This document shows, piece after piece, positions 51,812 through 60,932 of a stretch of DNA of 64,000 bases. A program made the position numbers and the translations under genes. The stretch is from Hymenobacter cheonanensis (GTDB lineage: Bacteria > Bacteroidota > Bacteroidia > Cytophagales > Hymenobacteraceae), in NCBI RefSeq assembly GCF_030581075.1, contig NZ_JAUQSW010000004.1, positions 248,001 to 312,000 of the forward strand, given 5' to 3'. The notes under the pieces are model-generated. The model did not search any database, had not been told where the DNA came from, and was given only the letters and a program-made list of their open reading frames with translations. Every line of letters starts with the position of its first letter. Within the stretch, counting starts at the first letter, position 1.

Positions 51812-52885
51812 TTGGTCGAAAAAGTCATCACCCTCGAAAATGTGTCCCTGGTTGACTTCCTGGGGGCCGATAACCAAAATATCCGTCGTATTTCGGCTGC
51901 TTTTCCGGGCAGTAAAATTGTGTCCCGGGGCAACGAAATCAAGATTCAGGGCCCCACCGAAGTCATCGCGCGGGTCAACGATATTCTCAGCTCGCTCATC
52001 GAGCACTACCACCAGTACGGGGCCATCACCGACCGCGACGTAAACCAATACCTGTCAGCTACTTCTGAGGAGGCCGAGGGCCGGGTGCTGGCCGCCTCGC
52101 CCGACGTGATTCTGTTCGGGGCCAAGGGCGGGGTCATCAAGGCCAAAACGCCCAACCAGCAGAAGCTGGTGGACACCGTGATGAAGCACGACCTCACCTT
52201 CACGCTAGGCCCCGCCGGTACCGGCAAAACCTATATTTCGGTGGCGCTCGCCGTGCGAGCCCTTAAGAATAAGGAGGTTAAGAAAATCATCATCTCGCGC
52301 CCCGTGGTGGAGGCCGGCGAAAGCCTGGGTTTTTTGCCCGGCGACATGAAGGAAAAGGTCGACCCTTACCTGCGCCCGATTTACGACGCCCTGGAAGACA
52401 TGATTCCGGCCGAAAAGCTGAAGTTTTACCAGGAAAACAAGATTATCGAAATCGCCCCGCTAGCCTACATGCGCGGCCGCACCCTGAACAACGCCTTCGT
52501 GCTGCTCGACGAGGCCCAGAATACCACGCCGAGCCAGATTAAGATGTTCCTGACGCGCATGGGCCCGAGCGCCAAGGTGATGGTGAACGGCGACCGCAGC
52601 CAGATTGACTTGCCCACCCGCCAGAAATCGGGCCTGATGCAGGCGCTTGATATTCTGAAGGATATCCCCGGTATCGGCTACGTGGAGATGACGGCCGAGG
52701 ACGTGGTGCGCCACCGCCTGGTGAAGGAAATTGTGCAGGCCTACGACAAGTACGACGTGGCCGAGCAGCGCCGCGAGGCCGAGTTTAAGCAGCGCCGCCG
52801 CGAGGGCAACGAGCGCAGCAACGGCCGCCGGACTTCTGAAAACGAAGAGTTGGAACTGCCCGTCAACCACGAGCAGGCGCTGTAA
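51812..52885 (+). CDS. phoH: PhoH family protein (ATPase)
   Basis: The 357-residue protein starts, by homology, at a TTG: VEKVITLENVSLVDFLGADN is where related proteins begin, and no ATG or GTG is near. It has an N-terminal KH-like segment (IVSRGNEIKIQGPTEVIARV) and a Walker A motif GPAGTGKTYISVALAVRALK, then IISRPVVEAGESLGFLPGDM and FVLLDEAQNTTPSQIKMFLT (Walker B DEAQ). PhoH proteins are RNA-associated ATPases, in some species induced by phosphate starvation. It is followed by a long REP-like hairpin. Confidence 0.92.
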   Translation: MVEKVITLENVSLVDFLGADNQNIRRISAAFPGSKIVSRGNEIKIQGPTEVIARVNDILSSLIEHYHQYGAITDRDVNQYLSATSEEAEGRVLAASPDVILFGAKGGVIKAKTPNQQKLVDTVMKHDLTFTLGPAGTGKTYISVALAVRALKNKEVKKIIISRPVVEAGESLGFLPGDMKEKVDPYLRPIYDALEDMIPAEKLKFYQENKIIEIAPLAYMRGRTLNNAFVLLDEAQNTTPSQIKMFLTRMGPSAKVMVNGDRSQIDLPTRQKSGLMQALDILKDIPGIGYVEMTAEDVVRHRLVKEIVQAYDKYDVAEQRREAEFKQRRREGNERSNGRRTSENEELELPVNHEQAL

Positions 52886-52899
52886 GCCTGTTTGGAGTA

Positions 52900-53004
52900 A
52901 AAAGCCGTCATGCTGAGTCTGTCGAAGCAGCTTGGTCGCGTCGCTAGGGTACCAACCCAACGATTCGAGTAAGCTGTTTCGGCAAGCTCAGCATGACGGC
53001 TTTT
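52900..53004. repeat. intergenic inverted repeat (REP-like)
   Basis: The arms at 52900-52933 and 52971-53004 are reverse complements at about 30 of 34 positions; the arm core is GCCGTCATGCTGAG. The spacer is 37 bases. It lies between phoH and the GNAT gene, whose promoter element TAGCTTTG begins at its right edge (53004-53011). Confidence 0.85.
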
Positions 53005-53011
53005 AGCTTTG
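53004..53011 (+). promoter_or_regulatory. TAnnTTTG promoter element of the GNAT gene
   Basis: TAGCTTTG is a full consensus match 27 bases before the ATG. It touches the end of the REP-like repeat. Confidence 0.45.
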
Positions 53012-53038
53012 TATGTAAATTAGTAGCTACTGAAAGCC

Positions 53039-53473
53039 ATGACTACCGTTGAAAAAATAACCGACCTGCGCGACCTCGACGCGGCTTTCACCATTCGCGA
53101 AAAGGTATTTGTGGGTGAGCAAAAAGTGCCCGCCGATGCCGAGTACGACCAGTACGACCGCGCCGGCACCACCCGCCACTACCTGGCCCGCGTGGATGGC
53201 CAGCCCGCCGGCGCCGCCCGCTGGCGCCCCACCGACCACGGCGTGAAACTGGAGCGCTTTGCCGTGCTGCCCGAGTTCCGGAACCAAGGCGTGGGCGAGG
53301 CCCTTGTGCACCGCGTGCTGGCCGATGTGCGCGCCGAAGCCCCCGACGCCGCCCAGGTGTATATGCACGCCCAGCTGCGCGCCATTCCGCTCTACGAGCG
53401 CACCGGCTTTCGCAAAGTGGGGGAGATGTTTGAGGAGTGCGACATTCAGCACTACCAGATGGTGCTAGGGTAG
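53039..53473 (+). CDS. GNAT family N-acetyltransferase
   Basis: The 144-residue protein has the GNAT core: AFTIREKVFVGEQKVPADAE, QPAGAARWRPTDHGVKLERF, AVLPEFRNQGVGEALVHRVL (acetyl-CoA pyrophosphate loop R/Q-x-x-G-x-G/A) and YMHAQLRAIPLYERTGFRKV. It is closest to the ElaA/YjcF-like group; the substrate is unknown. It carries its own promoter and a terminator with GU pairs downstream. Confidence 0.9.
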   Translation: MTTVEKITDLRDLDAAFTIREKVFVGEQKVPADAEYDQYDRAGTTRHYLARVDGQPAGAARWRPTDHGVKLERFAVLPEFRNQGVGEALVHRVLADVRAEAPDAAQVYMHAQLRAIPLYERTGFRKVGEMFEECDIQHYQMVLG

Positions 53474-53494
53474 CAATACCTCCCCAAGCCTGAC

Positions 53495-53529
53495 AAAGGC
53501 TTGCCGCTGAAATGTGGCGGGCCTTTTTT
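53495..53529 (+). terminator. intrinsic terminator of the GNAT gene
   Basis: AAAGGCTTGCC pairs with GGCGGGCCTTT when two G-U pairs are allowed, and is followed by a run of Ts. Confidence 0.75.
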
Positions 53530-53615
53530 GCAGGGATTAAGACAGGGCGCAGAAGCTGATGAGGAAATAGTAGCTATTCTTGTATGCCCTAGCTAGTCTT
53601 ACCTTCTCTTACGCA

Positions 53616-55919
53616 ATGCTCTCCTGGTCCTCGGCTCCTTTTTTGCGCGTGGCGCTGGCGTTTATAGCGGGCGTGGCGGGCTACCTGTATCTAGGGCAAG
53701 ACTGGGCCGGCAGCGCCGCGCCCTGGGCCGCGGGCCTGGTGCTGGCCTACGTGCTGGGGTGGGTGTGGAGCCGGCGGCGGGCTAGCCCCGCCACGACTGA
53801 TGCCGTAGGTATAGTGGGCCTGCTGGCCGTGGCGGCGCTCGGCTTTGCCCGCAGCCAGGCCGTGACGGAAAGCCGCCGGCCCGACCACATCGGGCACCTG
53901 GCGCCGCGCATCGAGTTTTACCAGGCCACTGTGGATGAAGCGCCCGTGGTGCGGGCCAATACCTTCGCCACCACCGTGCGGGTGCGGGCCGTGCGAGTGG
54001 GCGGGCGCTGGCAGCGGGCTGGCGGGGGCATCCGCATCAGCCTGCCGCGCCACGAAACGGCCGACTCGGTGCCCGCCCCGCGCTACGGCGACGTATGGCT
54101 GGTGCAGGGCCGGCCCGAGCTTAGCAAGGGCCCCGCCAACCTGGGCGAGTTCGACTACCGCCGCTACCTCCAAACCCACCAGGTGTACCACGCCCAGTTT
54201 GTGCACACGGGCCAGTATAAAGTGCTGGGCTACGCGCCCCTCAACTGGGCCGTGGCCCTGAGCCAGCGCACGGCCGCCGTGCTCGATGGCGTGCTGCGCC
54301 GCTACGTGCCCAGCCACCGCGAGTACGCACTGGGCACGGCGCTCGTGCTGGGTTTCAAGGACGATATTGACCACGACACGCGCCAGGCCTACGCCAACAC
54401 CGGCACCACGCATATTATGGCCGTGAGCGGCTTGCAGGTGGGGCTGCTGTTTGCGGCGTTGCAGTGGCTGCTGGCGCGGGTGCCGCTGGGCGGCGCGGTG
54501 CTGCGCCGGCGCCTGCTCACGGCGGGGCTGGGGCTAGCCCTTATCTGGAGCTACGCCCTGCTCACGGGGCTGTCGGCGTCGGTGCTGCGGGCCACGGTTA
54601 TGTTTACGCTCGTCATCATCGGGCAAGCCTGGGAGCGGCAGAGCAGCTTGTTTAATACGCTGAGCGCGGCGGCGTTCGGGCTGCTTTTATGGAATCCGTA
54701 CCTGCTCTGCGACGTTGGTTTTCAGCTTTCCTTCCTGGCCGTGCTCAGCATTGTGTACCTGCAGCCTGCTATTGTGGGCTGGCTCGATGTGCGCAATGCC
54801 GTGCTCGACCGCCGCCGCAGCTGGCACGCCCCGGCCGCCCAAAAAGCCTGGCGCGCCGCCGCCTGGCTGGCCGATGCCAGCTGGCAGCTCACGGCATTGT
54901 CGCTGGCCGCGCAGGTGGCCACGTTTCCGCTGGGGCTGTACTATTTTCATCAGTTTCCGTTTAACTTTCTGCTGTCCAATTTGATAGCGGTGCCCATTTC
55001 GAGCCTGGCCGTGTACGTGGGCGTAGTGCTACTGCTGGCTAAAGGCCTGGTGGCACTCATCGGGCTAGCCCTGCCCGCTGCTGCCAGCGCGGTGCTCGAC
55101 TACCTGCCGCGGGCAGTCGGCTACCTGTTCGAAGGCCTCATCTGGCTGTTCAACGAATACATTTTTCTCATCGGCCGGCTGCTGCCAGGCGCCGTTATCG
55201 GTAATATTCACCTCAGCCAGGCCCAGACATTGTTGGTTTTTTTGCTGATAGGCGCATTCTGCGTATTTGTAGCTTCCAAGCGGCTGGCCTGGGCGGGGTG
55301 GTGCGTGGCCCTGCTGGCCCTGTATGCCGGCAGCCGCGTGGCCGAGGCGCGGGCCGTGGCGCCGCTGCGCGAGTTTGTGGTGTACAGCATCCCGCGCCGC
55401 TCGGTGGTAGGTTTCTGGCAGGGCGCGGCCCCCGAGTTCGTTACTGCCGACTCGCTGCCGCTCTCCGAAACCGAGCGCACCTACCGCCTGCGGCCCAGCC
55501 TGATACTGCGCCGCGTGCGCGCCCCGCGCTACTGCGTGGGCTGGCGCGGGGCTAGCGTGCCCGCTAGCCAGGTAGCCCCGCCCGATAGCCTCGAGCAAAC
55601 CTTCCGCTACCCGCCCGCGCCGCTGGTGCTGGCCCGCTGGCGCGGCCTGCGGCTGGCCTTCGTGAGCGGCAGCCTGCGCCGGCTGGCTAGCCCCGCACCC
55701 GCCCAGCGAGCCGATATTATTGTGCTGCGCCGCAATGCTTACCTATACCCCGATGCCCTGGCCGCGCACTTCGGGGCCGGCGCGCAGGTGGTGTTCGATT
55801 CGTCGTGCCAGCGCTGGTACGTGGCCCGGCACGACTCGGCCCTGCGCGCCGCCGGCTTTCGCACCTGGGATGTGAACGAGCAGGGCGCCTTCACTTACCA
55901 GCTCCCGGCTGGCCGCTGA
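53616..55919 (+). CDS. comEC: ComEC/Rec2 family DNA uptake channel protein
   Basis: The 767-residue protein (from the ATG; a TTG 12 codons upstream is less likely) begins MLSWSSAPFLRVALAFIAGV with membrane helices, then a soluble OB-like DUF4131 region (about 90-230), followed by the Competence domain: ALVLGFKDDIDHDTRQAYAN, GTTHIMAVSGLQVGLLFAAL (the hallmark T-H-x-x-A-V-S-G), and multiple helices through YLPRAVGYLFEGLIWLFNEY. The C-terminal part (about 560-767) is soluble and short, so it has no complete beta-lactamase-like domain, typical for Bacteroidota. It forms the inner-membrane channel for transforming DNA. Confidence 0.9.
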   Translation: MLSWSSAPFLRVALAFIAGVAGYLYLGQDWAGSAAPWAAGLVLAYVLGWVWSRRRASPATTDAVGIVGLLAVAALGFARSQAVTESRRPDHIGHLAPRIEFYQATVDEAPVVRANTFATTVRVRAVRVGGRWQRAGGGIRISLPRHETADSVPAPRYGDVWLVQGRPELSKGPANLGEFDYRRYLQTHQVYHAQFVHTGQYKVLGYAPLNWAVALSQRTAAVLDGVLRRYVPSHREYALGTALVLGFKDDIDHDTRQAYANTGTTHIMAVSGLQVGLLFAALQWLLARVPLGGAVLRRRLLTAGLGLALIWSYALLTGLSASVLRATVMFTLVIIGQAWERQSSLFNTLSAAAFGLLLWNPYLLCDVGFQLSFLAVLSIVYLQPAIVGWLDVRNAVLDRRRSWHAPAAQKAWRAAAWLADASWQLTALSLAAQVATFPLGLYYFHQFPFNFLLSNLIAVPISSLAVYVGVVLLLAKGLVALIGLALPAAASAVLDYLPRAVGYLFEGLIWLFNEYIFLIGRLLPGAVIGNIHLSQAQTLLVFLLIGAFCVFVASKRLAWAGWCVALLALYAGSRVAEARAVAPLREFVVYSIPRRSVVGFWQGAAPEFVTADSLPLSETERTYRLRPSLILRRVRAPRYCVGWRGASVPASQVAPPDSLEQTFRYPPAPLVLARWRGLRLAFVSGSLRRLASPAPAQRADIIVLRRNAYLYPDALAAHFGAGAQVVFDSSCQRWYVARHDSALRAAGFRTWDVNEQGAFTYQLPAGR

Positions 55920-56078
55920 AGCGAGGCCAAACAGCCTTTTCGGGGGGTAAGGCGGCTAGCTGGTCGAATAAAACTACCCGGCAGGCAACTAGTGCCTGCC
56001 ATTCAGCGAGTCTTCAAAATATCGCCCTAACTTGGGCCGTTCAACCCGCGCAGCCGCTTTCGCCGTATCTCGTTTACT

Positions 56079-56885
56079 ATGACCGACTATCTCACTCCGG
56101 AACTGGACACGCTGCGCTTTCTGCACTATGAAGTGCAGGACCGCCTGGCCTACATCACGCTCAACCGGCCCGCTAAGCGCAATGCGCTTAGCGCCAATGT
56201 GGTAACCGAGTTGAAGCAGGCTTTCGAGCAGGCCGAAGCCGATGATAAGGTCAAGGTTATCATCCTGCGGGCTGCTGGCGAGGTATTTTGCGCCGGCGCC
56301 GACCTAAAGTATCTGCAAGAGTTGCAAGACAATACGTACCAGGAAAACCTGGCCGACAGCACGCACCTCATGCAGCTCTTCCACCAGATTTATACGGGTA
56401 AGAAGCTCGTAATCGGGCAGGTGCAGGGCCACGCGCTGGCCGGCGGCTGCGGGCTGGCTGCCCTTTGCGACATCACCTTTGCCGTGCCCGAAGCCAAGTT
56501 TGGCTACACCGAAGTCAAAATTGGTTTCCTGCCCGCCGTGGTCAGCGTGTTTTTGCTGCGCCGCATCGGCGAGGCCCGCACCAAGCAGCTGCTGCTCAGC
56601 GGCGATACCATCACGGCCCAGCAAGCGCTTGACTATGGCCTCATTACGTTTATTGCCGAGAAGGAAAAGCTGGCCGATACCGTGCGCACTTACGCCCTGC
56701 GGCTAGCCCGCGAAAATTCGGGCCACAGCATCGAAATCACCAAGGAAATTCTGGCCCGCCTGCCCGAGCTAGCCCTCGAAGATGGCCTGCGCTACGCCGC
56801 CGAGCGCAACGCCGCCGCCCGTGCCTCTGATGATTGCCGCCGCGGCATCGCCGCCTTTCTGAACAAAGAGAAGATAGACTGGTAA
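56079..56885 (+). CDS. enoyl-CoA hydratase/isomerase family protein
   Basis: The 268-residue crotonase-fold protein shows VQDRLAYITLNRPAKRNALS, VKVIILRAAGEVFCAGADLK, GHALAGGCGLAALCDITFAV and TEVKIGFLPAVVSVFLLRRI. The oxyanion-hole segments GADLKYL and AGGCGLA are intact. The substrate is not defined; related Bacteroidota proteins are annotated as methylglutaconyl-CoA hydratase or enoyl-CoA hydratase in branched-chain amino acid or fatty-acid breakdown. It is monocistronic with a terminator downstream. Confidence 0.92.
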   Translation: MTDYLTPELDTLRFLHYEVQDRLAYITLNRPAKRNALSANVVTELKQAFEQAEADDKVKVIILRAAGEVFCAGADLKYLQELQDNTYQENLADSTHLMQLFHQIYTGKKLVIGQVQGHALAGGCGLAALCDITFAVPEAKFGYTEVKIGFLPAVVSVFLLRRIGEARTKQLLLSGDTITAQQALDYGLITFIAEKEKLADTVRTYALRLARENSGHSIEITKEILARLPELALEDGLRYAAERNAAARASDDCRRGIAAFLNKEKIDW

Positions 56886-56927
56886 ACTACTGCCGCCCAA
56901 TTAGTATCACTGCGCGCACCAAAGTGG

Positions 56928-56996
56928 AGCGCGGCAATCTTTCCTTATCGTTGGGCTCAGGACCCTGGCGAGTTGAAAGGTTGCCGCGCTTTTTTG
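56928..56996 (+). terminator. intrinsic terminator after the hydratase gene
   Basis: AGCGCGGCAA (from 56928) pairs with TTGCCGCGCT (56981-56990), followed by six Ts. The loop contains a secondary pairing (CTTTCC with GAAAGG). Confidence 0.75.
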
Positions 56997-57029
56997 CGTT
57001 GCGCCCGCCACGACCCGTAATTTTATGCT

Positions 57030-57506
57030 ATGTCGATTTTTGCTGCCCTAGCCATCACCCTCGCCACCTTCACCTTCATGGAATTCTGGGCGTGGTTCAT
57101 GCACAAATACGTGCAGCACGGGCCGCTGTGGGTGCTGCACCGCTCGCACCACGTGCGTCCCAGTCCGCGGCCCTTCGAGCGAAATGATTGGTTTTTTGTG
57201 ATTTATGGGGCGCTCTCGGCTGTGCTATTCATCACCGGCGACAACGGTGCGCGCTGGTGGTTTTGGGTGGGCGTGGGCATTGCGGCCTACGGCAGCGTGT
57301 ACTTTTTTGTGCACGACGGCCTGATTCACGGCCGGCTGCCCTTCTGGAAAAAGACGGACAGCGTGTACTTGCGTGCCCTCAACATGGCCCACAAAATGCA
57401 CCATAAAACCCAGGGCCGCGACCACTCGCAGGAGTTTGGGCTGCTGTGGGTGTCGCCCAAATACCTGCGCCTGGCCCGCGAGCAGGCCGCTAAAAAACGG
57501 GCCTAG
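57030..57506 (+). CDS. crtZ: beta-carotene hydroxylase (fatty acid hydroxylase superfamily)
   Basis: The 158-residue membrane protein carries the four His clusters of CrtZ: HKYVQH, HRSHH, HDGLIH and HKMHHKTQGRDH, with helices between (VIYGALSAVLFITGDN; WFWVGVGIAAYGSVYFFV). The protein uses a di-iron centre to hydroxylate beta-ionone rings at C3, producing zeaxanthin or, with CrtW, astaxanthin-type xanthophylls. It is the first gene of the carotenoid block. A TAATTTTA word lies just upstream of the ATG. Confidence 0.92.
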   Translation: MSIFAALAITLATFTFMEFWAWFMHKYVQHGPLWVLHRSHHVRPSPRPFERNDWFFVIYGALSAVLFITGDNGARWWFWVGVGIAAYGSVYFFVHDGLIHGRLPFWKKTDSVYLRALNMAHKMHHKTQGRDHSQEFGLLWVSPKYLRLAREQAAKKRA

Positions 57507-57644
57507 CGTACTTTGCGCCGGTTGCGGCAAACTATTTGCGGGGTTGGCGAATTTGATAACGTAGTAAGCTACTGCGTTAGGCACCGAAAAAACTGACTAC
57601 TTATAACTAGCGATGTCGCACCGCTGGCCTGGGCCAGGGTGGGA

Positions 57645-58595
57645 ATGTTATTTGTCCTTCCAATTCAACTACCTGTGGCTCATTATTCTATTAGCGATTT
57701 GGAGCAGCTTTCCGGCGTGAAAGCACATACCATTCGCATTTGGGAGCAGCGGTATAATCTGCTGCAGCCCAGCCGGACTGCAACCAACATTCGTTCCTAC
57801 GGGGAGGCCGACCTGCGCCGGCTGCTCAACGTGGCTACGCTGTGCGCGCGCGGCCAGCGCATCTCACAAGTGGTGCGCATGAGCGAGGCTGAGTGCCAGG
57901 CCGCCGCCCTAGCCCTCTGCAACGAGGTGCAGCCCGCCGATGGGCCGCGCCTCAACGCCCTGCTCACGGCTGCCCTCGACCTCGACGAGCCGCGCCTGCA
58001 CCGCCAGTTCGACGAGGCCATCGAGGAGCTGGGTACCGAAGATACCATTCTGCGCCTGGGCTACCCCTTGCTGCAGCGCCTGAGCGTATCCTGGAAAGAA
58101 GGCTCGCTGAGCCTGGCCCAGGAGCGCCTCGTAACGCAGCTGCTGCGCCAGGAGCTGCTGGCCTCGGCCGATGCCCTGCCGCTCATTCCGCTAACCCAGG
58201 CCGAGGCGCCGCGCTGGCTGCTTTTTCTGCCCGAGGGCGAGTGGCAAGAGCTAGCGCTGCTGTTTATGAACTACGCCCTGCGCGCGCGCGGCCGGCAGGT
58301 GCTGTACCTGGGCCCCAACCTGCCCCTGGCCGATGTAGTGGCCACGGCCAAAGCGTTTAAGCCGGCCGTTATTGCCACGGTGCTGACCACGGTGCCGGCC
58401 CGCAACCAGGTGCGCAGCTACGCCGCCGAGCTGCGTGCGCAGTGCCCCGACGCCTCGGTTATTTTGTTCGGCTCGCTGGCGGTGCAAACGCCGGCCTTGC
58501 CCGATGGTTGCCTGCCATTGGCGTGCCTGCACGAGTTCCGTGATTTAATTCCGTTTGTAAATCAGCCGGTTGAGGCCGAGTTAACCGAAAAATAA
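57645..58595 (+). CDS. MerR-type regulator with a B12-binding-like domain lacking the cobalamin histidines
   Basis: The 316-residue protein has a MerR HTH (about 13-80): YSISDLEQLSGVKAHTIRIW, EQRYNLLQPSRTATNIRSYG. The fold of CarH/LitR follows: a helical cap domain (about 95-180) and a B12-binding Rossmann domain (about 190-300) with LYLGPNLPLADVVATAKAFK and VILFGSLAVQTPAL. In CarH the motif E/DxHxxG supplies the lower cobalt ligand; here it reads EWQELA, with Gln201 for His. The upper-face W...EH reads W150...ER161. It should therefore act without B12, probably as the repressor or activator of the neighbouring carotenoid genes. GTG 57639 is an alternative start. Confidence 0.88.
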   Translation: MLFVLPIQLPVAHYSISDLEQLSGVKAHTIRIWEQRYNLLQPSRTATNIRSYGEADLRRLLNVATLCARGQRISQVVRMSEAECQAAALALCNEVQPADGPRLNALLTAALDLDEPRLHRQFDEAIEELGTEDTILRLGYPLLQRLSVSWKEGSLSLAQERLVTQLLRQELLASADALPLIPLTQAEAPRWLLFLPEGEWQELALLFMNYALRARGRQVLYLGPNLPLADVVATAKAFKPAVIATVLTTVPARNQVRSYAAELRAQCPDASVILFGSLAVQTPALPDGCLPLACLHEFRDLIPFVNQPVEAELTEK

Positions 58596-58722
58596 TCTGC
58601 GGGCTTGGCCGTCAGGTTATTATTGTACGTACATGGGTGCGCCCAACTCGTATACTAGGGGGGTGGCGTAAAAAAGCCGAGAAATCAGCCGTGCAATGAG
58701 CCGGAGTTCTTGGCTTGTGGTC

Positions 58723-58730
58723 TATCTTTG
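58723..58730 (+). promoter_or_regulatory. TAnnTTTG promoter element of the ECF sigma gene
   Basis: TATCTTTG matches the Bacteroidetes -7 consensus and lies 31 bases before the ATG of the sigma-factor gene, downstream of the MerR-type gene. Confidence 0.45.
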
Positions 58731-58761
58731 TTTAAGATTCTGCTACGAACCCTTCTACAAT

Positions 58762-59319
58762 ATGACTTCTCTGGAATTCACCTCCCAAGTGCAGAAAATC
58801 TCCTCTTCGCTCCGCCCCGTGGCCATGAACCTCACCCGCGATGCGGATGATGCGAAAGACCTGGTTCAGGAAACGTTGCTGAAGGCACTGCTCAATAAAG
58901 ATAAATTTAAAGCGGGTACTAACTTGAAGGCGTGGTTGTACACCATCATGCGCAACACCTTCATTAACAATTATAATAAGATTACCAAGCGTAGCTCGAA
59001 CATCGATTCGACGGAGTACTTCCAGTACTTCAACACCGATGAGAACTACATTACGCATAATGGCGCTACCACCGATTTTGTGGTGCGTGACATCAACGAG
59101 GCCATCGCTAGCCTGGGCACCGACTACCGCACGCCCTTCATGATGTACTACATCGGCTACAAGTACCTCGAAATTGCCGAGAAGCTGCAAATCCCGATTG
59201 GTACCGTGAAAAACCGCATTCACATTGCCCGCAAGGACCTCAAGGCCGCCCTCAAGGTATACGCGCCCGCGGGTGCCGACCGCGTCGGCAGCGTGCTGGC
59301 CGACGAAGTTGAGGACTAA
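58762..59319 (+). CDS. ECF-type RNA polymerase sigma factor
   Basis: The 185-residue protein has sigma region 2 (LTRDADDAKDLVQETLLKAL, LKAWLYTIMRNTFINNYNK) and region 4 (YRTPFMMYYIGYKYLEIAEK, LQIPIGTVKNRIHIARKDLK), with no regions 1 or 3, the ECF layout. I chose the ATG giving MTSLEFTSQVQKISSSLRPV; the upstream in-frame part is unlike the family. It lies between the MerR-type regulator and crtI on the same strand, the arrangement reported for light-induced carotenoid clusters in several bacteria, and is a likely activator of the crt genes. No anti-sigma gene is next to it. Confidence 0.93.
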   Translation: MTSLEFTSQVQKISSSLRPVAMNLTRDADDAKDLVQETLLKALLNKDKFKAGTNLKAWLYTIMRNTFINNYNKITKRSSNIDSTEYFQYFNTDENYITHNGATTDFVVRDINEAIASLGTDYRTPFMMYYIGYKYLEIAEKLQIPIGTVKNRIHIARKDLKAALKVYAPAGADRVGSVLADEVED

Positions 59320-59338
59320 CTTGCTGCCTCGAATACCG

Positions 59339-59380
59339 AAAGCCGCGCCTTCCGTTCGTTCGGAAGGCGCGGCTTTTTTT
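59339..59380 (+). terminator. intrinsic terminator after the ECF sigma gene
   Basis: AAAGCCGCGCCTTCCG and CGGAAGGCGCGGCTTT form a perfect 16-bp stem around TTCGTT, followed by Ts. crtI therefore probably has its own promoter. Confidence 0.88.
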
Positions 59381-59458
59381 ATAACCTGAAGGGCCTTTCG
59401 GCTGTCATGCAAGCGGCGGGCCGCCGGGCTGCGCCGTTGATTTCTTATTGAACACAGA

Positions 59459-60931
59459 ATGCCGAACGCAGTAGTTATTGGGGCAGGTTTCGCGGGCTTG
59501 TCGGCCGCCACCACGCTGGCGCAGGCCGGCTGGCAGGTAACGCTGCTGGAAAAGAATAGCGGCCCCGGCGGTCGGGCGCGGGTATTTGAGGCCCAGGGCT
59601 TTACCTTCGATATGGGCCCTAGCTGGTACTGGATGCCGGGCGTTTTTGAGCAGTATTTCGAGAAGTTTGGGAAGAAGGTGGCCGACTACTACGAGCTGGT
59701 GCGCCTCGACCCCTCGTACCAAGTCATTTTTGCCGGCGACGATGCCGTAGATATTCCCGCTAGCATGACCGAACTGCGCCAGCTATTCGAAAGCCTGGAG
59801 CCGGGCAGCGCGGCGCGGCTCGACGAGTTTTTGGCCCAGGCTAAATACAAATACGAGGTCGGCATCAACAAATTTGTGCACTTGCCCAGCCGTTCAGTCA
59901 CCGAGTTTATCGACTGGGAAATCGTGAAGGGGGCCGTGCGGCTCGACTTGCTGCAAAGCATGGCCAAGCATGCGCGCAAGTTCTTCAGCCATCCCAAGCT
60001 GCTCAAGCTCATTGAGTTTCCGGTATTGTTTCTGGGGGCCACGCCCGAGAATACGCCCGCGCTCTACTCGCTCATGAACTACGCCGACCTCGCGCTCGGC
60101 ACCTGGTATCCCAAGGGCGGCATGCACCAGATAGTGCGCGGCATGGTGGCCGTGGCCGAGGAGCTAGGGGTCAAAATCGAGTACAACCAGGAGGTGCGCG
60201 AACTAGTGGTGGAGCGCGGCCATGCCACCGGCGTGCGCACGGCCAGCGGCTTTTGGCCGGCTAGCGCGGTGGTGGCCGGGGCCGACTACCACCACATCGA
60301 ACAGCAGGTGCTAGCTCCTGAGTACCGCCACTACTCGCCCGCCTACTGGGACGCGCGGACTATGGCGCCGTCGTCGCTGCTCTTTTACCTGGGTGTGAAC
60401 CGCAAGCTGGCGAAGCTGCTGCACCACAACCTGTTTTTTGACGAAGACTTCAGCCAGCACGCCCACGAAATTTATGAGGTGCCGCAGTGGCCGAGCCGGC
60501 CGCTGTTCTACGCCTCAGTGCCTAGCAAAACCGACCCCACGGTGGCGCCCGAGGGCCAGGAAAACCTGTTCCTGCTCATTCCGGTGGCGCCCGACCTCGA
60601 TGACCCCGAAGCCACCCGCGAGAAGTACTATAACCTGTTGATGGATAGGCTCGAAAAGCACTGCGGCCACCCTATTCGCGAGCACGTGGTGTACAAGCGC
60701 AGCTACGCCCACCGCGATTTCGTGCGCGACTATCACTCCTTTAAAGGCAATGCCTACGGGCTGGCCAACACGCTGAAGCAGACCGCTATTTTGAAGCCCA
60801 CGCTCAAGAGTAAAAAAGTGGATAATCTGTACTTTACCGGCCAGCTCACGGTGCCGGGGCCAGGCGTGCCGCCCTCGCTCATCTCGGGCCAGGTGGTGGC
60901 GGGCGAGGTTTTAAAGGAAATTAAAAAGTAG
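59459..60931 (+). CDS. crtI: phytoene desaturase
   Basis: The 490-residue flavoprotein has the dinucleotide-binding motif VVIGAGFAGLSAATTLAQAG near the N-terminus (residues 4-23), GPSWYWMPGVFEQYFEKFGK, DLALGTWYPKGGMHQIVRGM and the C-terminal FAD contact LYFTGQLTVPGPGVPPSLIS. It uses quinone or oxygen acceptors to convert phytoene to lycopene through successive desaturations. It is separated from the sigma gene by a terminator and followed by a REP-like hairpin, then crtB. Confidence 0.95.
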   Translation: MPNAVVIGAGFAGLSAATTLAQAGWQVTLLEKNSGPGGRARVFEAQGFTFDMGPSWYWMPGVFEQYFEKFGKKVADYYELVRLDPSYQVIFAGDDAVDIPASMTELRQLFESLEPGSAARLDEFLAQAKYKYEVGINKFVHLPSRSVTEFIDWEIVKGAVRLDLLQSMAKHARKFFSHPKLLKLIEFPVLFLGATPENTPALYSLMNYADLALGTWYPKGGMHQIVRGMVAVAEELGVKIEYNQEVRELVVERGHATGVRTASGFWPASAVVAGADYHHIEQQVLAPEYRHYSPAYWDARTMAPSSLLFYLGVNRKLAKLLHHNLFFDEDFSQHAHEIYEVPQWPSRPLFYASVPSKTDPTVAPEGQENLFLLIPVAPDLDDPEATREKYYNLLMDRLEKHCGHPIREHVVYKRSYAHRDFVRDYHSFKGNAYGLANTLKQTAILKPTLKSKKVDNLYFTGQLTVPGPGVPPSLISGQVVAGEVLKEIKK

Positions 60932-60932
60932 T

